In this document: positions 40,561 to 52,947 of the stretch, piece by piece
Layout of the letters: each line of letters begins with the position of its first letter
How positions within the stretch are numbered: position 1 is the first letter of the stretch
Assembly: GCA_027886185.1 (NCBI GenBank)
Contig: WOAB01000528.1
Location: 3,534,001-3,598,000 of the forward strand
Source of the DNA: Rheum nobile
Taxonomy: Eukaryota > Streptophyta > Magnoliopsida > Caryophyllales > Polygonaceae
Direction of reading: 5' to 3'
DNA: 64,000 nucleotides
Translations under genes and position numbers: made by a program
Notes under the pieces: model-generated
Databases searched by the model: none
Told to the model about the DNA's origin: nothing
Seen by the model: the letters and a program-made list of their open reading frames with translations, nothing else

Positions 40561-42502
40561 ATCTCTCTTCCGATCTTGCTGTGTGTGGAAAGGCTGAAGC
40601 GAGAGAAGAGGGGCAACGGGGGAAACGGGCGCGAGAGGAAGAGAGAAAAGGCGGCGGAGTTTAGGGCATCCTCTGTTGCTCATCTCCCTCTTTGCTGTTA
40701 AAACGTTATGCTTTGTTTTCAAAGCGGTGGCGGGACCCACACTTCTAAACGGCTAAACTCATTACACTGACCCGGACCCGGACCCGTACACCCGATTACT
40801 GCTCGAAAATGTATTCAAACTCGTCACCCGGTAACCCAGCTAGAGTTTCGTTATAGATGGAATGTGAAATATAAAGGGAACAATAAATGCATATATGATT
40901 GGCTCCCACTTGGATAAACATGACAAACTCATCTAGCTAGTTGATACTTTCATCAGGATCTTGATTAGTTACTATGTATTATGTCTGAATCATGATACAT
41001 AACAAAACATATAAGTTTGAAAAACGTCGCTTAACAATTAACATATATTGCATCGTGGATCGCATATTATTTACTTAGATCCACCAATATATGTCACTCT
41101 AAATCCAATAGTAAGTAACATTCTCATTATTGAGCTTATCGGAGGCGACCAACCTAGTATCACGCGGTTGAAATGACCATGTTTTCTCTTATTTTAATGA
41201 TGTTTATATTAGGTTTTATAATTTATTTGTTCCTTTAATGGCGATTCAACGACATCCATCCATCTAAACTCAATGATGAAACGCTTACAACCACTAATCT
41301 TACAATATACTTCTTAGTGAATATATTGATTGCACAATGGTTCCCAGTGGAAATGATAAGGTGAACACGGACCGTAAATTGGAAAGGACTTGGGGTTTTT
41401 TGGCAAGTAAATTTATAAAGACATTTTCAATTATACATATTCATTTGTGATAATGGTGTTGGACAATTTTAGTTATAAATTTTTTTATTTTTTAACTTCT
41501 CTCAATTTCAAATTAAAGTGACACAACCTCCAAAGCTTCAAATCTATTTCTTAACAAAAATAAAATTATAAAAAATAAAATTCTTATAAAGAGCGTTATC
41601 AAACAATACTGGGGGTATAACAGGTTGATACATATGTGTCATTAGACTCATAAATGTTATAGGTCAGTGAAAATGGATCTTCATAAAATATTAATAGTGC
41701 CAACTAAGATATTCTTCTAATATGCATATGTGGTCACAACTCACAAATTCCATAGCAATTTCATTCATTGGAATATAGGTTGTCTATACAGCTAAGCTTA
41801 ATTGCTATCATCATCATTATTCATTGGAGCCTATTTTAACGAAAGAAAACGCTTTTTAACAAGGTAACCCATTTGCACTTTTTCACTATTAAACTTGTGA
41901 CTAATAAGTCTCTATGCCAAAGGCCAATGTTATGAAAAGCTTGCAGTAGAATTTTCATAAAAATACAAAAATGGTTGTTTTGTGATGATTTGTTCTATAC
42001 TTCTATATGTGGAATTTTAGAATTGCAATTACGATTACATAAAAAATATAATGCCAATTACAGATGCTTCGGCAGTTGTGCATCCCTACTTTGCACTAAT
42101 TTACATTAATGTATGCAAATTGTAGGTGTGCTATGGGGAGCCAAAAATATATTGAAACACAAAATCTGCTAGCAATATTTAGGCTCATTCTCCCTCCATA
42201 TAAATTTGACAAACTATGCAATATTCATACATGAATAAGAATGCAAATAGATGCTCTCAAAGTTGAACAAACAAGCGCCTTCCAACGCCTCCTCGAGGCG
42301 CGTATTCCGACACCAATTCTTCATCAACACCTCCAGTTCCAACCACAATTGCAGTGGGATTTAACTGCATTAATCACTCCATACACTAAGAACCAATTCT
42401 TGTTCTTCTCAACCGAAATCAATGCAAATGGCAGGTTTCAATGTGGGAGAAAAAAAGAAAGGAATTCCAATCCAAGCTGGTAGGAGACACAAGGCAGAAC
42501 CG
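40561..42502. other. Intergenic between PRMT10 and the DeSI-like gene
   Basis: Contains the PRMT10 promoter and leader (40561-40800; GA-rich, no clear TATA) and the 3' flank of the DeSI-like gene. 40800-42200 is AT-rich with no recognised gene or repeat. Confidence 0.6.
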
Positions 42503-44563
42503 TCACCTCTCTACCTCCTTAATGAAGGCAATGTCGCCGTTTGCTGAGTGTGAAGCTGCTCGGAGAAGCCTATCTCTGTCGGTTTCATCGCTTTCACTGT
42601 TTTCAAGAGGATGATGATGGCTATCTTCTGACGAAGATTCGCTCCCGTCTTCTGAAAAAACCCATGATACACGTGATGGAATGAATAACGATCCTGTCGA
42701 ATTAAGGTTGCGTTTGGATGTCCAGGGATAATCAAACGCACCCTAAACTGAGAAGAAAAGAAAGTTGATGGACTACTTACCCGCATGATCTTGATACTCG
42801 GGCATCTCTTTAACTGTTGTCATTTGAAGGCTTTCAGGAAGCAAGCAGCTGCAAACAGACCCTGGAATTCGCTCCAGAGGAATTGTTCTGTTAGCTTCCA
42901 CAATAATATATTGAGCATATGATATTGAAAACTAGGATAATTTCCAAAGCCAGCCCATATCAACAACAAACATGTGCAGTCAAACAATACTTTCTAGTTT
43001 CCACCACAGGATACAGGTGACGAATACAATACTTCAGAATGCAAATAGATAGTTCAAATCTAAAAAACAAATGCATTGCTCAAGGATTTACTGAAGCAGA
43101 ACATTCATACTATGGTTTAGGAGATCTAGCTACATGCAAATGAAGAAAAATATGAGCCTTCTCACGTGCTGGTCGTTCTAAGAGTCCTATAAGTGTAACT
43201 TCCTATAGTTATGTCTTGTATTGTCTTAACTTAGAACCATCTTGATTCATTTTTGACAAAAATAAAATATATTAGTTTGTTGTGTATAACAGCAACTTCA
43301 TAATGCATATTAAGCATCAGGCAAGTGTGCTTCAAAAGTCAATTGCATAAAATGTACGACTTCCTTTTGTTTTATTCACTAATTAGATTGTCACTTATAC
43401 CAACTGCCACTGGACACAACTTCATCTCCATGTTAGACTTGTATTGGAATTGTCAAGGGAATAGACGGTTTTCGTGAATAGTCTTTGTCCTCGCGCCTAT
43501 GCATTTGTACCCGCTTCCCAAAAAGCGTTATGCTCTAAATCTAGCTAGTAGAAACAAAGAGATTGAGAAAAAGCGAGAGAAAGGGTTAAGAATTGCTCAC
43601 CGAGATGAGCTAGTCGATTTACCCATCCAGGTATATGCTTCCCAGTCAATCTCCATGTTATGTCGTCTGTGAAATGGTTGCAGTTTTTCCTGATGAGATG
43701 ATAAGTATCCCCGTGATACTCAGAGGCCACGTTCTCGATGAATGTTCGAAAGTCGGAATGAGGCATGTTTATGTAGCCAAGGGATATAGAACACCGATAA
43801 ATGAAACCAGGACAGCTCCTTGGTTCAACTTCAAAGACTCCACTAACTGAGAATTCATGTGCTCCAAATCCATACTCCATGCCATGGACTACATATACCA
43901 CATAGAAAAATAGATGTTCAGAATCAACAACTAATTTATAGGCAAAGAAGCTGATTTATATTTCAATCTGAGTGAGGTCATGCATTTCGCACTACAATTA
44001 GGATATGAAAATCACCCACCACCCTAAACCAATTCAATTGTTAGCAAGGCATTAAGAAATATAAAATGTCCAAAATAAGTGGTTTTTTCTATAAATTAGT
44101 GGATAGTGGACATTTAGTGACTGGAATCAACCCCTTCTTTGTAAAGCCAGCTCCCTCTTTGTCAATATCAGAATGGTATTCTCAACCTTACAGCTTGATA
44201 TAATCCTCAGTTCATAGTTGGAAATTGTCAATTAATGCATCAGTGCACAACCTTTCTATTCTATCCACTTCAAACCATGGGGCTGATTCGAACAAAGAGG
44301 TATAACTAGACAGCTCGAAAACTAGTGAAGCCAATCAAGAACAAAAAAAAATGCCAAAATAACAACAGAATACCAAATTCCAAACAGAAAAAAGAAGAAG
44401 AATAACCTTCAATGCCGGAGTGAAAAATCCCAAAACCAAACCAGTGGGTATAATGGTTAATGGGTGTAAGATCATAGACATTCAACACCACTTGGGTTTG
44501 GCTGCTCCCAACCCCACCTTCATCCGAGCTAGATTCCGAAGCTCTCCCTCCTCCTGCACCCAT
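42503..44563 (-). CDS. DeSI-like / PPPDE isopeptidase family protein, 4 exons
   Basis: Exons on the minus strand: 44563-44407, 43888-43601, 42861-42781 and 42651-42503. All introns are GT-AG and the sum is 675 nt, 224 residues, the size I recall for Arabidopsis At4g17486-type proteins. The PPPDE fold is a papain-like cysteine peptidase; DeSI members remove SUMO or ubiquitin-like tags. Catalytic residues are visible: His48 in GFGIFHSGIE and Cys122 in RKNCNHFTDD. Other family blocks are LNVYDLTPIN, MEYGFGAHEF, YHGDTYHLI, GKHIPGWVNRLAHLG and CSCLLPESLQ. The N-terminal 24 residues (Gly/Ser-rich) and the C-terminal acidic Ser-rich tail (residues 175-224) are likely disordered. The stop is TGA at 42503-42505. 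The gene looks intact. Confidence 0.92.
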
Positions 44564-47500
44564 ATCTGAAATTCAACCTCCGAAGATCCGATAAACCGAG
44601 AAATCAAGAACAGCGGATTCTTCAATTGCAGGACTTGAAAGCAAGAAAATCGTTTGATCTGAGCTAAGAGAGGGGTTTTCGAATGGGGGCTCTGCAGTGG
44701 ATTTGCTAGTTCTTTTTGAAAAGGGGTTAGGAATCGTTGAAACGTGTTCTTACATATTTGTAGGTTGGAGGAGCCTCCCGTCTCCAGCTCCAGCGAAGAC
44801 CTAACAACGTTCAGCAAGGGGAAAAATGGAAAGAAGGAGAAAGGAGAAAAATAAATAATTGGAAACCGGCTGGTTAGTTGTCTTATAATGTGAAAATAAG
44901 AGTAATTTTCTATCAGGTAGTACTAAACAATAAACCGGCTGGTTAGTTGTCTAGTAATTTAATATTTTTTATATGGTGAAAAATATAAAATTTAAAATAT
45001 CTCACATTGAATTTAAGTTTAATTAATTTAAGTTTTATATTGTTAAAATATTATATTTATTTCGTCAAAAAAATTCTTGTATATTTGTATAAAAAAGAAA
45101 AACACACTTATTGTGAATAATATCGTAACCTAATAAGTTTGAAAGTTTACACAATGGTGGAAATGTGTGTACCATAAAATGAGAGTCATGTGCTTGATGA
45201 GAATATATTAAACTTGAAAATGTATCTAATAATTATTTATAAAATTGAAAACACTATTATATGTGATAAGTATAATAAATATATGATAGAGATTAGTCAA
45301 ATAAAATAAATTAATAATTAGAAGTATAGATAAAATAATACATATGAAAACAACTTTTTAGTGTTGTTTATAAAAATATTTGCACAACAATTTTTCATAT
45401 TTTTTGAAAAAATAACACTAATTTATATTAAAGTATCGTTACATATGAAATTAGGTTAAATAATTACAAGTGACTGATTATACATATTATGCACCTTTTC
45501 ATCCATTTATTGAAATTCTTAAACTTATAAATGTCCAAATCTAAATTTAAATGGGGATGATCATGATGATGTATGGCATTTTCTAATGCTTAGTGATTGT
45601 AGGATCGTAGATAAGATTCAACAATATTTGCAAATATTCGATGTTCTTCATAATGCTCCATCATTACCAAGCGAGTTTAAAAAATATTCATGATTATCAC
45701 GTGAAATTGTCGAAGATGTTGTGTATCACACAAAATTCATAAAACCTTGTGCCTATTATGCAGAATTTTCAAAAAATAAATTTATAGCCTTTTTGTTTTA
45801 ATAAAATGACTTTTAGATACATAGTTGTAGGTTCAACAATACTATGTGTATTAAAAGAAAATATGTTTGAAAACACATTATATTAAAATTATTTAAATAA
45901 ATATGTACGTATCTAAATTGGTCACAAAATATCTAATTTGAGTTTTCGTACTCTACACCAGTTTGAATAAGGTTAAGAATCGAAAGATTGATAATATTTT
46001 TTTTTTAAATATGCAGAATATTATCTTTGGTTAGTTTGTGGAATTTTATGTAAATTTATCATGTTATTATTATTGAATAAAGTCAATATATTCAGTATTT
46101 ATTTCATTTAGAATGGTTTTCATACATATATATATATATATATTCATATTACGTACTTTGGTATATCTAGTTTGCTAACTAAATGTAAAAAAAAAAAAGT
46201 TTTGAAAATCTAAAATATGGTTGAAGTAATTGTAAGTATCAAAACGAATAATATAAAACGTTTTAAAAATATATTTGCACAAGATCGAAGAATCAAAACT
46301 TGTTAAGATTTATGCTCAAAAAAAAGATTGTTAAGATTTATTTATTTTAAAATTGATTTAATTATTGATATAATAATAGATTAAGAAAACAAAAAAAAAA
46401 ATTGGGCCTTGAATTGTTTTGGTAGCTCAAAAGGAAAAACTTTAATTTATATATATTTTGAAATGAGTTTAGTTCAATATATCTAATTTAATGGCGTGAT
46501 AAGAATTTGAAAACCAATGAGAATTTAATAGTGTAATGATTTACTAAGTTGTCACCTTAATGTACATAAGTTTTCTACATATAATATGTTAACAATCTGG
46601 ACTCAAGAGTGCTTTGAAACTATAGTAAAATTTCATTATAAAACAATGACAAATGCAAATCAAATATGAGATTTGAAAGATCATTTAATAAATGAAATTC
46701 TTATATTTAGAACTCTTTTCTCCTAATACTCAAGAAAAAATAGTATTTATCAACATAATATATTAAAATATATATTGTAAATGAAGGGAAAATGTTAAAG
46801 AATGTAGTTGATGGAAGAATAGATCGATTGAAGAAGAAATAATATAACACCGAAGACGCTCTGAGTTATAATTTATTTCACTTTATCTATAAATGAATCA
46901 CCTATTTAATATCAAAAAAATCTCTAAAATTAATGACATGATTATTAATTTTTATATATGAACTTTTCTACTAAAATAATTGGTGGATTAGATGTTAACA
47001 TATATGTAAGTTTTAGTATAAATTCATAGTTGACAATCTAAAAAAAATGTTATTATGATTTGTTGGTTAGAACTTGACAGTTCTTGTTAATAAGTGAAAA
47101 AAAGTTAATTAATATTATGAAAGTCAATTATCATAAGATCAATCATAAAATATTTATATATAATCTCAACATTGAATCTCAAGTTTAATTTTTAAATTAG
47201 ATATGTTAAAATTACGTAAGTTTGGTTGCGTTAGCAAAAGGAATTTAAATAAGTTTGAATTAGAAATGATAATTTAAATCCACAATATCTATATGTTGAG
47301 ACTTGGTTAATAATTATGATGTATATTTTGTTAAATTATTAATATAATAATAAACTAAAAATAAAAAAAATAAAAAAATACATTAACAACTTTGACCTAA
47401 AAACATTCTCATGGCTCAAAAAGTGTGAGTTTTAATATATATATATATATATATTATATAATGAATTTGGGTAAATGATTTACGATTTAATAGAAAAAAG

Positions 47501-48313
47501 AAAGAAAGGTAATATTGATGATGACTGATGAGATTTGATCGATGAAGATAATATAATATTTAGAGAATTAAAATCATAAATATGTCAATGTAAATAGTTG
47601 GTGTCACAATCTCAACAACAATTGTATATTTTTTGGGAAGATATTGTGATGAAGAATATAATTATGTACCGAATACTTATTATTCTAAAAATTTATAGAT
47701 AAAAAAATATAAATATATAATTTTAAATTTTAATGCACAAAAATAACAAGTGAGAACTTTTTTAAATTTTAAAAATGAATTGTCAAGTCAATCAACATTC
47801 GGGTGAGGATTTAATGAGTATAAGATGTATTTTATACATAAGTTTAGTAGAAAATCTATCATATATTATTTTGACATATATTATAAGCTTATTGTATGTG
47901 TAATTTGTAGAAATCAAATTTTATAAAAAAAAGTGTATGTAGTTTTTAAGTATTTGAAGTTAGTTGTAATTAGATTTTGTGATTTAAAATTTTAAATATT
48001 TGGAGTTAATTGTGATTAGATATTGTGATTTAAATTGAATAAAATGATTAATAAAAAAGTGGATTAATCACAAATTAACACATAGAATTTGTGGGGCCAG
48101 AATCACTATGATAACTCTAAATTCTTTTGCTTTAATATATATAGATTAAAAATATGTTGATTTTTTGCCATCTTTTCTGATAAAAAAAAGTATGTTAATT
48201 TTAGCAATTAAGTAAAGAAAAAATAGTTAGTTTTGCTATTTATAATAACTCGAGGTATGATCCGCAATTTGTAAGGTTTCATGATTATCATGTAAAACAT
48301 TATGCATACATAA
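44564..48313. other. Promoter flank, then AT-rich gene-free DNA
   Basis: 44564-44830 is the leader and promoter area of the DeSI-like gene. A 21-bp direct repeat aaaccggctggttagttgtc occurs near 44864 and 44932. From 44950 on the DNA is very AT-rich with short AT microsatellites near 46128-46143 and 47439-47455. Fragments near 45590-45780 read like scraps of old coding sequence but no family is recognised. Confidence 0.6.
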
Positions 48314-48395
48314 GGGCAGAGTCAGGATTTTACCCGAGAGGGGTTAAAATTCTGCGCGAAAAAAATTCGTGTGGCTTAAATCCAACGTGGTTTAA

Positions 48396-48775
48396 GAGTC
48401 TGTTCGGTTCGCATAGATTGAATTGAACTAAAACTGAACTGGGTACAAAACTGAACTGAAGCTGTAAGGTAAAATTTAAGCTGACGACTGAACTAGACTG
48501 AAACTGAACTGAAATAGATGACTGAATTCAATAAAACTGAACTGGGGGTTGGATATTTTTTTTGTAAAGTCCAGTCACCTCAAATAAAAAAAAGTCAGGA
48601 TTCCTAGCTTAAATTTTTTGAGTAAGTTCAGTCGTTTTAAGTCCCTTTAAGTCGACTTAAATTTTTGACAAACCGAACGGACTTTGTAAGTAAGTTTAGT
48701 CATCCTGACTTAAAATTTTAATTAAGTTCAGTTAAGTCACTTTAAGTCGACTTAACTGGCGAACCGAACGGACCC
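48396..48775. mobile_element. PIF/Harbinger-type MITE, 380 bp
   Basis: TIRs gagtctgttcggttcgc and (inverse) gggtccgttcggttcgc, flanked by TAA on both sides (48393-48395 and 48776-48778), the 3-bp target of this superfamily. The inside is full of ctgaactgaa and aagtcgacttaa blocks. Non-coding. Confidence 0.75.
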
Positions 48776-48948
48776 TAAATCTTATTTTGCAAAAAATAAT
48801 TTTCATTTTTTATGAAGTTTAAGGTAATTTTCATATGAGATGAGATTTTTTTTTTTGTGACTTAAATCTGTTAGGGCTGACTAAAATTGCATTTTCAAAT
48901 GAAATGAGGGGAACAAACTTAAGGTAATTTTATTTTTATGGCTTAAAT

Positions 48949-49331
48949 TAGGAGTGTTCATCCGGTCCGATGGATCGGATTTTTTCAAAATGCTGGACCG
49001 GACCTATTCGGTCTGGTCCGGTCTAGGACCGGTCCTTATTTTAAAATAAAATAAAATTCTTATTTAATATCTAAAAAAATATATAAAAAATATTTATACT
49101 CCTAATTTATTAAATTAAGAAAAATATCTATAAAAAAACATTTAAACTCCTAATTTTTTATTTTTTTAAAAAAAAAATCCGATCTACCGGTCCGGACGGA
49201 CCGGTTAAAATCCGGATTTGGACCGGACCGGACCCGGATTAATGGAAAAACATGGACCGGAGACCGGACCGTAATTTTACCGGTCCGGTCCGATCCATTT
49301 TTCCGGTCCGGGTTGTTTTTGAACAGTCCTA
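48949..49331. mobile_element. hAT-type MITE, 383 bp, ggtccgg-rich (copy 3)
   Basis: Ends taggagtgttcatccgg and (inverse) taggactgttcaaaaac; 8-bp flanks gcttaaat and acttaaat agree at 7 of 8 positions, as expected for a hAT TSD. Internal gaccggaccgg blocks resemble the 6032 and 37224 elements, but the termini differ, so it is a related subfamily. Confidence 0.8.
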
Positions 49332-49638
49332 ACTTAAATCTAATAAGGCTGGTTGAAATTACATTTTCAGATTAAATAAGAATAAAAAAACTTTTTTTTT
49401 AAAAAAAAAAATTCCAGCAGAAACTGTAGTTCCCTCTCGACCCCACCTGACTCCGCCCGTATGCATAGATATTTGAGAAACTTTTAACATTATATAAATT
49501 GAAAATACCTCGTGTTCACGTAATTTTGTTTATATAGATTACATTTTTTTTTATAAGAAACTTAATACTCCGTATTTGGAAAACAAATTTAATAATATAA
49601 AACCTCATTCGCTCTTTTGAATCTTGGGTCCATGGCAC

Positions 49639-50731
49639 GGTTGGATAAAAAAAAAAAATATATTTTTTTGTCTGATATTCTTGAGATATGACGAAATTCA
49701 CATAATGTCCTAAAATTTTGACTATTTCATGCAATATTTTTTAGTTTTTTTTTTTTCCGCCAAAGGCCCATCTCTTAATGACTCTTAATTCATTAAGAAA
49801 ATCGTTAAAAAATAAAAATAAAAAGCTCCAAATTGTCTCTCGTCTCTCGATGAACTCAACTCGCCGGCGGCCTTCTGCCCTTCACCGGCTCTGCACATCT
49901 CGTTGACGACTCACCGGCTCACACCGGCGGCCTTCTGCCTCCGTCTCCCTCGACGAACTCAATTTTATGTGCACTTTACTGGGTTCTTTTAATTGGAAGA
50001 AGATGATTATCTTGTACCAAGAAGACCTCTACCAATTTGGGGTCTGAAACTCTCAAGAATTAGTTAATAGTTTACACAAGGATGATTAAGATACAAAAAA
50101 ATTGACTGGAAATATAGATATGAGGCAGAAGGCCGTCGGTGCGAGCCGACGGTATGATCTATCAAGAATCAATTATTGTGAAATTGAGGTGGATTTCGAT
50201 TTCAGGCTTAGGGACATTATCAAATCAAAATTAAAAAGATCAGATTTTTAATTAAATGCACAACACTTGTACAAATAATCAAATAATTTTTCCGAGCAAC
50301 AAAACTTACAGATGAGATTCGCGATTTAGGAATAGGAGTGAGGACGATGCAGGAAATAAACCTTGTAGGGCGAGCAACGCAAGTCAGTAGGAGCGGCGAT
50401 TGGGCGAGGGTAGGAACGAGTTAGGGCTTTTAAATTTGGAGTGGAGAGAGGAAACCATAATCAAGCCATGGCCGTCGGTAGTAGACTAGCAGGTAACAAC
50501 ATCGTAAGAGAGAACAACGGAGGCGAGGTTAGGGACGAACGCGTTCACAATTTAGGGCTTTTCAATTTTTTTTAACAGTTCTGTTAATTAATTAACAAAT
50601 GGGCATTTGACTGAAAAAAAAAACTTGGGGGTATCGCATGAAATAGTATATAATTTGGGACACCTCGTGAATTTCGCCGTACCTCATAAATATCAGTCTA
50701 TCATACGAAAAAACCGAAAAATAATTCTTGG
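49639..50731. mobile_element. Long-TIR element, about 1.09 kb
   Basis: A 13-bp direct repeat tcttgggtccatg flanks the unit (ends near 49638, restarts near 50732). Just inside, about 80 bp are inverted: left tctgatatt, gacgaaattcac, ctatttcatgc; right the complements in reverse order. Subterminal ccggcggccttctgc and gcagaaggccgtcgg pair as well. Direct repeats of 9-13 bp with long TIRs suggest a Mutator-like MITE. No coding sequence. Confidence 0.6.
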
Positions 50732-50888
50732 GTCCATGATTCAGGGACGAATCCTCTAAGAGCATCTTTAACGGTAGTGCCTTAGTGGGTCTTATAGAAT
50801 TTTTTTAATATAATATTCAAATTGGGCTATAAGACCCATCAAGGGTCTCAAATTTGTGGTAAAATATGAGACCGTCCCATACACAATT

Positions 50889-51908
50889 TGATGTGTTCGA
50901 GCCTACACATCAAGATGAACCCGAAGGTGCTTCAAGTGATGAAGAGGAGTTAAGAGAAGAAGCCGCACCGACCAAACCTAAGGAGGACCCACCACCCGGT
51001 GCTATCACTAGAGCTCGAGCTCGCCACCTACACCAACAACTCAAGGACACTCTCTTGAGCTTAGGCGAGCCGAATCAAAGTGGAGGGACCATCATCACAT
51101 GCCTTAGTCAAGAGAGGCCCGGTTCACTCATGCATGATATTTTCGATTGAAGATGGTTTGCATGGCAATTAATTTTGCTTGGGATATTCTTGGACATGTT
51201 ATTTTTAGCTTGTTTTAGCTTGTTTATTTCTATTTTCCAGCCTTAGAATAATCGGTTAATTAATTAGGGCATTAGGCCGTAATGCTCCACTTAGTGGGCT
51301 ATTTTTAGCTTTTATTTTCTTCCTTTTATTTCTATTTTCGGAATAGCCTATTAGGGGTCTAAACTTCAGATTGTAATTCAGTTTTTGGCAAATGAAAATC
51401 AGCATTAAGTGCTACCAAAAGCTCTCTATCTATCCCTATCCCCATTGACGGTTGTGAGTAATATCAACCCTTTCCTCCATTGATTTCGAGTGGTTCCTAT
51501 CTCGAAATTCCTTCCCTTGATCCCCTAGCCGAGTGAGTCATATCTTGGTTGGAAGATCATCCTCATTCCCTCCCTAATCCATCGTCCATCACCAAGAACC
51601 CTAAAAACTGCCGAAGTTTGCTGAACTTCCTCCCCGGAACTACCAGCGACCCTTCGGTAGAAAAATCATATTTTTTGATCCACCGCCCAGAAAATTCTGA
51701 AAATTTGAGGACAGAAACTAGACTTCCATATCTGTCTACTGTCGCCGGAGTCAACCAATTCGGAGTTCGGAGCAAGGAGAACGACCCCACTGAAGTCAGG
51801 GCAAATTCTGGGATTTTGCTGGAGTTGCTGTCCTTGTGCTCTTGAGTTCCGAGGCGCCTTGTTGAGCAAGATCTTGCACTGTTTGGCCCTCGATCCTTGC
51901 ACACACCA
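50889..51908 (+). repeat. 5' LTR of the CRM-like element
   Basis: 1020 bp, starts tgatgtgttcg and ends cacacacca. Its first 262 bases carry a copy of the pol C-terminal codons (DVFEPTHQDEPEG to MHDIFD), open up to 51150. It is a copy of the 3' LTR content, not a separate gene. Confidence 0.95.
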
Positions 51909-52947
51909 TGTGGTATCAGAGCTATGTAAGTTCTTGCTCTTGTTTACCTTTGATTTCTTGCAATTTTCATTGTTGAAGGCTCTTGATTTCGTGCCCTAAC
52001 TTGTCTTGCATTCCGAGTTGTTTGCGTCTAGAATATTAGGGTTGTCTTGCTCTTGTGTCTTTGTATTTGAGTTTTGTTTACCTAGATTTGTAGTTCTGCA
52101 TTTTAGGGTTTTAGACGTCTCAAAAACCAGGTTGAATCAAACTAGAAGACGGCAGATTAGGATTGATTTTGGCTGATCTCTTCACGCCTAAAATCTAGGA
52201 AAGATTGTTGACTTTGTTACATAATCTGATTTCAAACTTTAAACAACCTGCCGTGAGTTTTAATTTGCCCTAACCGAGACCATATAGCTGCATATAGTGT
52301 AGGGGAAATTTGAGTCTTTATTTTATTTAATTTGGCACCTTAATCAACCTACCTAGAGTACCTTAAGTTATATTCAATTTAAGCTTTCGAGTGGAGGAAC
52401 ATTTCTGAGGTACGGACTCTATAGGTTGATCAAGAACTTTATTTTTTATTTTATTTTATTTCATTCCATTGTTACAGCTTGTGTTAGTCAAAAAAAAAAA
52501 AAACAGAAAGGAAAAAGTCGGCCATTCAAAAAAAAAAAAAAAAAAAAAAAAAAAGAGACTAGGCCTTTTGTGATCATTCTTGATACATAGTGATTCATTG
52601 TGTTCGTGAGAAGTGCTCATAATTGTATTCGATTCATCATTGTAAGTTGCAATTCATTGTAATCTTTCTTGTTCACCTATAGTAAGTGGTAATAGGGGAT
52701 AAGTACTTACGAGATTGTTTGAGTTGCATCTAACTTAAGACTTGAATCAAGGTTGTGGTGCACTTTGTTTTCTATTTTGTGAGTCATATTTGCATATAGG
52801 AAGCCTTACCTTACCCTTGTCTTCCGAGCTTGAAACTTGAAGGTTGCAAGGAGTTGTTGGTAGATAGTAGCTCCTTACTAGCTTAGGGACCATTGTGTTT
52901 TTGTTGGATTTTGTGGGCTGTTGTGTGTTTGTCTTTGCTAAGGTACC
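51909..52947 (+). other. PBS and leader of the CRM-like element
   Basis: tggtatcagagc (51911-51922) fits tRNA-Met. The leader of about 1 kb contains an A-run of about 14 near 52490 and one of about 26 near 52530, and no coding frame of note. Confidence 0.75.

Larger units (their letters stand above)
48314..49458. mobile_element. TIR element containing two nested MITEs
   Basis: Left end gggcagagtcagg and right end cctgactccgccc are inverted copies; acccgagaggggtt and ccctctcgacccc next to them also pair. Target-site bases (atgcata-like) lie on both sides but are not exact. Two younger elements, 48396-48775 and 48949-49331, are inserted within it. Without them the element would be about 380 bp. 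A gtggcttaaat/atggcttaaat block is repeated in its body. Confidence 0.6.

Noticed and set aside
40167..40701. Long plus-strand frames opposite PRMT10 exon 1
   Set aside because: Shadows of the GC-rich first exon; the minus strand carries the conserved methyltransferase sequence.
44864..44953. 21-bp direct repeat as TSD of a small insertion
   Set aside because: Only about 47 bp lie between the copies, with no inverted ends; more likely a simple duplication.
51549..51845. 98-codon frame also at 58432-58728
   Set aside because: Identical LTR copies of the CRM-like element, no protein family recognised.
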